10,814 nucleotides of DNA from Thermoplasmata archaeon (GTDB taxonomy: Archaea; Thermoplasmatota; Thermoplasmata; Lutacidiplasmatales; UBA184): assembly GCA_030046135.1 (NCBI GenBank), contig JASIEC010000051.1, positions 1-10,814 on the forward strand, given 5' to 3'. Positions 5,321-10,814 of this stretch are shown here, piece by piece (positions within the stretch are counted from its first letter, which is position 1; the number at the start of each line of letters is the position of its first letter). The notes below the pieces were generated by a model, which was given only the letters and a program-made list of their open reading frames with translations, ran no database searches and was not told the origin of the DNA. A program made the position numbers and the translations under genes.

Positions 5321-6240
5321 GGGCCCGGCTCCGGGTCGGCACCCGGGGGAGCCCGCTCGCTCGGGCCCAGACCTCGATCGTGGTGGCGTCGCTCTCTCGT
5401 CGGCGGGCCGCCCCTCGCTTCGAGATCGTCCCGATCGTGCCGTCGGGGGACCGGGCCCTTCGGTCGGGTGCCTCGCCCGATTTCACCGACGCCCTCGATC
5501 GCGCGCTCCTGGACGGCCGAATCGACCTCGCAGTCCACAGCGCAAAGGACCTTCCGTCCACGCTCGATCCTCGCCTCACCCTGGCGGCCTGCCCGGACCG
5601 CGCGGACCCCCGGGACGCGCTGGTCCTTCGGGGGCGTCGTCCGCGATCGCGCCTGGCGCGCGGCGGCCGGGTGGGCTCTAGCAGCCCCCGCCGGCGAGCC
5701 CAGCTCCTGCGGTGGCGGCGCGATCTCGACGTCGTGGAGATCCGCGGGAATGTCGGCCGTCGGCTCGATCTCGTGGGTCGGGGCGACGTCGATGCAGCGG
5801 TGCTCGCCGTGGCCGGACTCGCACGTCTCGGCCGCTCGGCGGAGATCGCCCGGATCCTTCCGACGCGCGGGTTCCTGCCGGCGCCGGCGCAAGGAGCGCT
5901 CGCGGTGCTGACACGGACGGACGCTCCGGAGCTGCGACGGCTCGTGGGCGGGATCGATCGGCCGATCGTGCGGGCCTGCGTCCTCGCGGAGCGCCAGGTC
6001 GCCGACACCCTTCGCGCGGATTGCCGGATGCCCCTCGCGGCGCTCGCGACCCCGCGACGGAACGTCCTCACGCTCCGGGCCGAAGTCCTCGACCCGTCCG
6101 GCCGCACGTCGGTCCGATACCGTGCCCAGGGTTCCGCGGCGCGCGCCGTCGATCTCGGTCGGGAGGTCGGCGCCCATCTCCTCGGCCAGGGTGCCCAAGA
6201 GCTCGCCCGAGGCGAGGAACCGTCGGGATCCCTCCCGTGA
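5317..6240 (+). CDS. hemC: Porphobilinogen deaminase / hydroxymethylbilane synthase (307 aa)
   Basis: The enzyme polymerises four porphobilinogens into hydroxymethylbilane on a dipyrromethane cofactor. Visible motifs are GTRGSPLARAQ (8-18), AVHSAKDLP (72-80) with the catalytic Asp78, GSSSPRRRAQL (120-130) with the substrate arginines, EIRGNVGRRL (141-150), DAAVLAVAGLARLG (159-172) and DCRMPLAAL (235-243), whose Cys236 should carry the cofactor. The usual flexible-loop GKGLFxKEL is replaced by GASPDFTDAL, so the two basic loop residues are missing. GQGALA is AQGALA, and SSLRR is SSPRR. The overall length is normal. The GTG start overlaps the hemA stop, leaving no freedom in the start, and its own stop overlaps hemD in the same way. 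Confidence 0.93.
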   Translation: MRARLRVGTRGSPLARAQTSIVVASLSRRRAAPRFEIVPIVPSGDRALRSGASPDFTDALDRALLDGRIDLAVHSAKDLPSTLDPRLTLAACPDRADPRDALVLRGRRPRSRLARGGRVGSSSPRRRAQLLRWRRDLDVVEIRGNVGRRLDLVGRGDVDAAVLAVAGLARLGRSAEIARILPTRGFLPAPAQGALAVLTRTDAPELRRLVGGIDRPIVRACVLAERQVADTLRADCRMPLAALATPRRNVLTLRAEVLDPSGRTSVRYRAQGSAARAVDLGREVGAHLLGQGAQELARGEEPSGSLP

Positions 6241-7016
6241 GCGCCGAGCGGCGGCTCGCGCTGGTCTCCTCTCGGGGGGCTCTCGCCGCGCTCCTCCCGG
6301 AGCTCCGTCGGTCCTCTGTTCGGGTCCGACGAATCGTCACCGTGCGGACGAGGGCCCGGCGGCTCCGGGAGTGGCTCCCGGCGGTGAGTGGGGCGGGGCC
6401 GTTCGACGCGCTGATCGTGACGAGCGGAGCGGCGGTGCGCCACGGAGCGCGCCCCTTCCTCGCGTCGGTCGGCCGTCGTCGGAGCCCCCGTCGGGTCTAC
6501 TCGGTGGGTCCCGCGACCTCGACCGCCCTGGCGCGCCTCACCGGACGTTCGGCGGAGACCGGAGCAGGCCGGGGGGCGCGGGAGATCGTCGAGAGGCTCT
6601 CGAGGGAGCCACCCTCTTCGCTCCTCGTCCTTCGGTCGGAGGCAGCCGGATCCTCGCTGGCCCGTCAGCTTCGCGCCCAGGGGCATCGGGTCACCGAGGC
6701 GACGGTGTACGACCTCGCGCCGCCACCGGTCCTGACCCCGGCGGAGACCGCCTGGCTGTCTCGGGCGGATGCTGTGCTCGCGACGAGCCCTTCGGCGCTG
6801 AAGAACCTCGAGGCCGCGCTGGGGCGGGATCGGTGGGCACGCCTCCGTCGCCAGGCGCGGCTCCTCGTCCTCGGCGAGAGATCGCGGAGTGCCGCGCGCC
6901 GCCTGGGGTTCCGGTCCGTGCGCAGGCTGCCTCCCCCGGCGGCGCAACGATTTACCCTCCGCCTCCTCGACGAGCTTCGCCGTGACGGCCAGCGAGTCCG
7001 CCGCCCCCGAGCGTAG
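6237..7016 (+). CDS. hemD: Uroporphyrinogen-III synthase (259 aa)
   Basis: It cyclises hydroxymethylbilane with D-ring inversion to uroporphyrinogen III. The family is poorly conserved, but the expected landmarks are in order: LALVSSRG at the N-terminus, FDALIVTS (about 57-64), VYSVGPATSTAL (about 87-98), a middle strand SLLVLRSEAAGSSLARQL, EATVYDL, ADAVLATSPSALKNLEAAL, and LLVLGERSRSAARRLGF near the C-terminus. Together these describe the two alternating HemD domains. Its position directly after hemC supports the call. The GTG start overlaps the hemC TGA. The last 35 bases overlap the start of hemB, and a box A-like element lies just before that overlap. Confidence 0.88.
   Translation: MSAERRLALVSSRGALAALLPELRRSSVRVRRIVTVRTRARRLREWLPAVSGAGPFDALIVTSGAAVRHGARPFLASVGRRRSPRRVYSVGPATSTALARLTGRSAETGAGRGAREIVERLSREPPSSLLVLRSEAAGSSLARQLRAQGHRVTEATVYDLAPPPVLTPAETAWLSRADAVLATSPSALKNLEAALGRDRWARLRRQARLLVLGERSRSAARRLGFRSVRRLPPPAAQRFTLRLLDELRRDGQRVRRPRA
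6949..6956 (+). promoter_or_regulatory. Possible internal promoter for hemB
   Basis: GATTTACC is an AT-rich patch inside the 3' end of hemD, centred 29-30 bases before the hemB GTG at 6982. That is leaderless spacing. No Shine-Dalgarno is seen before hemB, and hemB alone breaks the GTGA pattern by overlapping its neighbour by 35 bases. The same core (TTTACC) appears before the DUF169 gene. It could equally be ordinary coding sequence. Confidence 0.3.
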
Positions 7017-7998
7017 GGGACCGCGGGTCCGGCGGCTCCGCCGGCTCCGACGCTCCGAGGCTCTCCGGGAGCTCCTCGCGGAGACATCGGTCGAGCTTCG
7101 GCGGCTCGTCTACCCGGTGTTCGCCCGGCCGGGCGAAGGGGCGCCCACACCCGTCGGAGGAATGCCCGGCGTGGAGCGCCACGGGGTGGGCTCGCTCGGA
7201 CGGCTCGGGAGGACGCTGGCCTCCGAGGGGCTCCGCTCGGTGCTCGTGTTCGGTGTGGCACGGCGCAAGAGCGCCGACGGCCGCGAGGCGTGGGACGAGT
7301 CCGGGGTGGTGCCGGCCGCGATCCGCGCCGTGAAGCGAGCGTCGCCCTCGCTGGTGGTGATCAGCGACGTCTGCCTGTGCGCCTACACGACGCACGGTCA
7401 CTGCGGCCCCCTCGACAGCAAGGGCCTCGTCGACAACGACCTCGCGGTCGAGAGCCTCGCCCGGATCTCGGTCGCCCACGCGCGCGCCGGCGCGGACCTT
7501 GTCGCGCCCAGCGCGATGATGGACGGCCAGGTGGCAGGGATCCGGCGGGCCCTCGACGCGGCCGGGTTCGGCGGCACGGGGATCCTCGCGTACTCGACGA
7601 AGCATGCCTCCTCGCTGTACGGACCGTTCCGGGAGGCGGAGGGCTCGGCGCCGTCCTTCGGCGACCGCAAGAGCTACCAGATGGACTGGCGCAACGGGCG
7701 CGAGGCGATGCGGGAGATGGAGGCCGACGCGCGGGAGGGGGCCGACGTTCTCATGGTGAAACCGGCGATCACGAGCCTCGACCTCCTCGCCCGCGCGCGG
7801 GAGCGGTTCGACCTCCCCCTCGCCGCCTACCAGGTCAGCGGAGAGTATGCGATGATCAAGGACGCCGCTCGCCAGGGCCACGCGGAGGAGCGAGCCGCGG
7901 TCGAGGAGACGCTCGGGGCGATTCGCCGGGCCGGGGCCGACCTCATCGTGACGTACTTCGCTCGGGACGTGGCCTCGTGGGCGGCGGGGGAGCGCTGA
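6982..7998 (+). CDS. hemB: Delta-aminolevulinic acid dehydratase / porphobilinogen synthase (338 aa)
   Basis: It condenses two 5-aminolevulinates to porphobilinogen. The sequence shows RRLRRSEALRELLAET (about 21-35), the zinc-binding DVCLCAYTTHGHCG (129-142, Cys131, Cys133 and Cys141), PSAMMDGQV (176-184), the first Schiff-base lysine in AYSTKHASSLYGPFRE (Lys207), the second in VLMVKPAITSLD (Lys260), and QVSGEYAMIKDAA (284-296). The three-cysteine motif marks the zinc-dependent class. The length is normal. The GTG at 6982 is the only start giving a family-like N-terminus; an in-frame ATG at 6889 would add an Arg/Cys-rich stretch read out of frame in hemD. It overlaps hemD by 35 bases and ends two bases before hemQ. 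Confidence 0.95.
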   Translation: MTASESAAPERRGPRVRRLRRLRRSEALRELLAETSVELRRLVYPVFARPGEGAPTPVGGMPGVERHGVGSLGRLGRTLASEGLRSVLVFGVARRKSADGREAWDESGVVPAAIRAVKRASPSLVVISDVCLCAYTTHGHCGPLDSKGLVDNDLAVESLARISVAHARAGADLVAPSAMMDGQVAGIRRALDAAGFGGTGILAYSTKHASSLYGPFREAEGSAPSFGDRKSYQMDWRNGREAMREMEADAREGADVLMVKPAITSLDLLARARERFDLPLAAYQVSGEYAMIKDAARQGHAEERAAVEETLGAIRRAGADLIVTYFARDVASWAAGER

Positions 7999-8000
7999 CG

Positions 8001-8732
8001 ATGGCCGCGGGCGGTGCCCGGACCGAGCGAGCGGACGAGGCCCCGCCCTCGGAGTTCGTGAAGTACACCTTCTTCCATCTCCGCCCCGAGTGGCGACGCC
8101 TCCCGCCCGCGGAGCGGGCGGCCGGGCGCGAGGCGTTCGTGGGCGCCCTCGAACACCCGCCCGCGGACGTCGTGCTCCGAACGTACTCGCTCGTCGGTCT
8201 CAAGGCCGGGACCGAGTTCCTCGTCTGGACGATCGCCTCGCGGCTCGAGCCGATCCAGGAGCTGCACGCCCGCCTGGCCGGGGGTCCGCTCGGCGGGTAT
8301 CTCGACATCGCATACTCCTACCTCGGGATGGGACGGCGATCCGAGTACCTTGGGGACCACGCCCACGGCGGGGAGGGGAGTGACGTGACACGGAGGCCCT
8401 CGGATCGCTCGTTTCTCTTCGTCTACCCGTTCGTGAAGAAACGGGAGTGGTACGGCCTGTCGATGGACGAACGGCGCCGGGTGATGGGGGAGCACTTCCG
8501 CATCGGGCACCGCTACCCCGGGGTGCAGATCCACACCGGCTACTCGTTCGGCCTTGACGACATGGAGTTCATCCTCGCGTTCGAGGCGGAGACCCCGGCC
8601 GAATTCCTCGAACTGGTTCACGACCTCCGGCCCACCGAGGCCAGCCGGTACACGGCGCTCGAGACCCCGATCTTCACCTGCGCCCGGGTGCCGCCGCGGC
8701 GGGCGCTCGAGCTCGCCGAAGGTCTCGCGTGA
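8001..8732 (+). CDS. hemQ: HemQ-type coproheme decarboxylase (chlorite dismutase family), 243 aa
   Basis: The protein belongs to the chlorite dismutase-like heme family. Members called HemQ/ChdC turn coproheme into heme b by two oxidative decarboxylations using peroxide. The catalytic tyrosine is expected at Tyr142 in VYPFVKKREWYGLS (141-154), which also shows the conserved Trp-Tyr. The proximal heme ligand is most likely His165 in MGEHFRIGHRYPGV, followed by YSFGLDDMEFILAFE (181-195). The N-terminal half-barrel includes FVKYTFFHLRPEW and LKAGTEFLVW. The YPxxK tyrosine favours coproheme decarboxylase over true chlorite dismutase, as does placement inside a hem operon with hemE. It is the only hem gene here with an ATG start; GGGGGA lies upstream and the hemB stop is two bases away. 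Confidence 0.9.
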   Translation: MAAGGARTERADEAPPSEFVKYTFFHLRPEWRRLPPAERAAGREAFVGALEHPPADVVLRTYSLVGLKAGTEFLVWTIASRLEPIQELHARLAGGPLGGYLDIAYSYLGMGRRSEYLGDHAHGGEGSDVTRRPSDRSFLFVYPFVKKREWYGLSMDERRRVMGEHFRIGHRYPGVQIHTGYSFGLDDMEFILAFEAETPAEFLELVHDLRPTEASRYTALETPIFTCARVPPRRALELAEGLA

Positions 8733-10039
8733 GCCGCGCGGTCCCCGGCCCCCGCTCGCGGACGCTCTGGCGACGGGCGCGAGGGAGGCTAGCAGGAGGT
8801 GTGAACAGCCCGGTCCGGTCGTTCGCCGCCGTCGGCGGAACCCCGGTGTTTTTCGCCCGCGGGCGAGGGGCGTACCTCGAAGACGTCGACGGCCGCCGCT
8901 ACCTCGACCTCCTCGGGGGCTGGGGCGCGAACCTCCTCGGGAACGCCCCGCCCGCGATCGTGCGGGCCGTGCGCCGGGCCGCGACCTCGGGCCTCTCGTT
9001 CGGAGCCCCGACCGAGATGGAGAACGAGCTCGCCGACCGGATCCGGCGACGCGTCCCGATGCTCGAGCGGCTCCGATTCGTCACCTCCGGGACGGAGGCA
9101 GTGATGAGCGCGGTGAGGGTCGCGCGCGGGTTCACGCGACGATCGGTCGTCGTGAAATTCGCCGGGGGGTACCACGGCCACTCGGACGGACTCCTCGCCC
9201 GCGCCGGGTCCGGGGTCCTCGGGATCTCACGCCCCGACTCGGGAGGTGTCCCGCCCGAGGTGTCACGCCCGACCCGAGTCCTCCCGTACAACGACCCTGA
9301 GGCGGTCGAGCGGCTGTTCCGCCGCGCCGGCGGCGACGTCGCGGCCGTCGTCGTCGAGCCGGTCGCCGGGAACATGGGCGTGGTCCCCCCGCGCCGGGAG
9401 TTCCTCGAGGCGATCTCCCGGTGCGCCCGGGAGTCGGGGGCCCTCGTCATCGCGGACGAGGTGATCACGGGGTTCCGCCTTCGTCACGGCACCGTCCACG
9501 CGGAGCTCGGTCTCTCGGCGGACCTCGTGACCCTCGGCAAGGTGATCGGCGGGGGACTGCCGATCGGCGCCTACGGCGGACGTCGAAAGGTGATGGACGT
9601 CGTCGCTCCCACCGGTCCGGTCTATCAGGCGGGGACGCTCGCGGGCAGTCCGGTGGTGATGGCCGCCGGGGCCGCCGCGCTCGACGAGCTCGGGCCCTCG
9701 GTCTACCGGACCCTCGAGGCCCGCGGCGCCGAGCTCGCCTCGGAGCTCGACGCCGCGGCGTCCCGCGCGGGGGTCCGCCCGTTCACGGTGCAGCGCGTGG
9801 GCTCGATGCTGGGGATCTTCTTCGCCCGGGGGCCGGTCGTCGACCTCCCGAGCGCGCGCGCCAGTCAGGGCCGCCGCTATGCGAAGTTCTTCCACGCGGC
9901 GCTCGACCGAGGAGTGTACTTCCCGCCGGCCCCGCTCGAAACGACGTTCGTCTCGGCGGCGGTCCGACGCGAGGATCTCACGCGAGCTCGACCGGCCTTC
10001 CGGGCCGCGCTCGGAGCCGCGCGACGGAGCGGACCGTGA
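8729..10039 (+). CDS. hemL: Glutamate-1-semialdehyde 2,1-aminomutase (436 aa)
   Basis: A PLP enzyme of the class III aminotransferase fold that converts glutamate-1-semialdehyde to 5-aminolevulinate, completing the C5 route begun by HemA. It shows GGVNSPVRSF (23-32), SFGAPTEMENELADRI (90-105), SGTEAVMSAVRVAR (120-133), FAGGYHGHSDGLL (144-156), EPVAGNMGVVPP (210-221), DEVITGFR (243-250), and the PLP lysine Lys271 in TLGKVIGGGLPIGAYGG. It also has GPVYQAGTLAGSP, which is typical of HemL rather than of other aminotransferases. The length is the family norm. The GTG start overlaps the hemQ stop (GTGA), and its own stop overlaps hemE in the same way. Nothing looks degraded. Confidence 0.96.
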   Translation: MSRAVPGPRSRTLWRRARGRLAGGVNSPVRSFAAVGGTPVFFARGRGAYLEDVDGRRYLDLLGGWGANLLGNAPPAIVRAVRRAATSGLSFGAPTEMENELADRIRRRVPMLERLRFVTSGTEAVMSAVRVARGFTRRSVVVKFAGGYHGHSDGLLARAGSGVLGISRPDSGGVPPEVSRPTRVLPYNDPEAVERLFRRAGGDVAAVVVEPVAGNMGVVPPRREFLEAISRCARESGALVIADEVITGFRLRHGTVHAELGLSADLVTLGKVIGGGLPIGAYGGRRKVMDVVAPTGPVYQAGTLAGSPVVMAAGAAALDELGPSVYRTLEARGAELASELDAAASRAGVRPFTVQRVGSMLGIFFARGPVVDLPSARASQGRRYAKFFHAALDRGVYFPPAPLETTFVSAAVRREDLTRARPAFRAALGAARRSGP

Positions 10040-10814
10040 GGCGGCGCCGGCTGGTCGCCGCGCTCCGGGGCGAGCGACCCGACACGACGCCGATCTGGCT
10101 GATGCGCCAGGCCGGCCGGCATCTTCCCGGCTACCGGGCCCTACGGGAGCGGCGCTCGATCCTCGATCTCGTCCGGGACCCCGAGCTGGCCGCCGAAGTG
10201 ACGCTCGAGCCGGTCCGACGCTACGACGTCGACGCGGGGGTCGTCTTCGCCGACATCTCCCTCCCGTTCGCGGGCCTTGGGGTCGACTTCTCGATCGACC
10301 CCGGCGTGGGCCCGGTCGTCGCCCGGCCCGTCCGGAGCGCCGCGGACGTCGACGGGCTTCGGGAGTTCCGGGCGCGCGATGAGCTCGCGTATGTCGGGCG
10401 CGCGATCGAGCGGTTCCTCGAGCTCGAGCGCGAGCGACCGATCGTCGGGTTCGCGGGGGGGCCGTTCACGCTCGCCTCGTACCTGATCGAGGGGCGGGCG
10501 TCCCGGGAGTTCCCCGAGACCAAGCGGTTGCTCTACCGAGAGCCCGCCACGTTCGACCGACTCCTGCGCCGGCTCGCCGACGTGACGATCGACTACCTTC
10601 GGATGCAGGCGGACGCGGGGGCGGACGCGCTCCAGCTGTTCGATTCGTGGGTCGGCGCGCTCTCCCCGGCGACGTTCGAGCGCCACCTCCTCGAGCCGAC
10701 CCGGAGGATCTTCGACGCCGTGCGGGGGTCCGGGCGGCCGACGATCCACTTCTCGACCGGTTCGAGCCACCTCCTCGAGGCGATCGCTCGCACCGGACCC
10801 GACGCGATCGGCGT
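10036..10814 (+). CDS. hemE: Uroporphyrinogen decarboxylase, 3' end cut by window
   Basis: It decarboxylates the four acetate side chains of uroporphyrinogen III to give coproporphyrinogen III. The 259 visible residues (of about 340) include PIWLMRQAGRHLPGYRALRE (19-38) with the substrate-binding arginines, PELAAEVTLEPVRRYDVDAG (49-68), the catalytic Asp73 in FADISLPFAGLG, GFAGGPFTLASYLIEG, and QLFDSWVGALSP. The GTG start overlaps the hemL TGA, with GGAG a few bases upstream. The reading frame stays open to the last base of the window, so the end lies outside. It seems intact as far as seen. Together with HemQ it defines the branch of heme synthesis in this organism. Confidence 0.95.
   Translation, partial: MRRRRLVAALRGERPDTTPIWLMRQAGRHLPGYRALRERRSILDLVRDPELAAEVTLEPVRRYDVDAGVVFADISLPFAGLGVDFSIDPGVGPVVARPVRSAADVDGLREFRARDELAYVGRAIERFLELERERPIVGFAGGPFTLASYLIEGRASREFPETKRLLYREPATFDRLLRRLADVTIDYLRMQADAGADALQLFDSWVGALSPATFERHLLEPTRRIFDAVRGSGRPTIHFSTGSSHLLEAIARTGPDAIG

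Noticed and set aside
4914..6947. Minus-strand frame of about 677 residues opposite hemA, hemC and hemD
   Set aside because: A shadow of three well-identified enzymes with extreme Arg content and no recognisable motif.
1..10814. tRNA, rRNA, CRISPR arrays, insertion sequences and phage genes
   Set aside because: I found no cloverleaf with a T-loop consensus, no spaced direct repeat arrays, no transposase or integrase motifs, and no terminal inverted repeats on either strand.

Overview
The window is a very GC-rich stretch (roughly 70% G+C by eye) that I read as archaeal, most likely a high-GC Thermoplasmatota-type genome. The evidence for this is: TATA/box A-like AT islands about 26-35 bases before several starts; probable leaderless GTG starts; a tandem winged-helix regulator of archaeal style; a DUF169 protein; and a surface protein with N-glycosylation sequons and a C-terminal membrane anchor. 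The lineage is an inference from gene content and signals, not proven.

Left part, minus strand (about 2307 down to 174): a four-gene block read right to left. It holds a 92-residue three-helix membrane protein, a 176-residue regulator with two winged-helix domains, a 328-residue secreted/anchored surface protein, and a 90-residue protein with a possible Cys/His metal site. Between the regulator and the surface-protein gene lies a pair of identical 9-bp near-palindromes exactly 21 bp apart, which look like an operator. This block is the best candidate in the window for an undescribed system (envelope sensing or response), but its function is unknown.

Middle: a plus-strand DUF169 protein (2420-3151) converges, across a short GC hairpin, on a minus-strand Dph6-related PP-loop ATP pyrophosphatase (3189-3869). 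An intergenic region (3870-4033) then carries the promoter of the main operon.

Right part, plus strand (4034 to the window end): a compact tetrapyrrole/heme operon in the order hemA-hemC-hemD-hemB-hemQ-hemL-hemE, with hemE cut by the window edge. HemA and HemL make 5-aminolevulinate from glutamyl-tRNA (C5 route). HemB, HemC and HemD build uroporphyrinogen III, and HemE decarboxylates it to coproporphyrinogen III. The HemQ-type protein is expected to convert coproheme to heme b at the end. HemE together with HemQ points to the coproporphyrin-dependent heme route rather than the siroheme-dependent (Ahb) route common in archaea. The oxidase (CgoX/HemG-like) and the ferrochelatase that this route needs are not in the window and may lie downstream.

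Four of the six junctions in this operon are 4-nt GTGA stop/start overlaps. The exception at hemB (a 35-nt overlap) has a box A-like element at leaderless spacing inside hemD. Most hem enzymes keep their catalytic residues, but HemA has TCHR in place of the near-invariant TCNR and HemC lacks the usual loop lysines.
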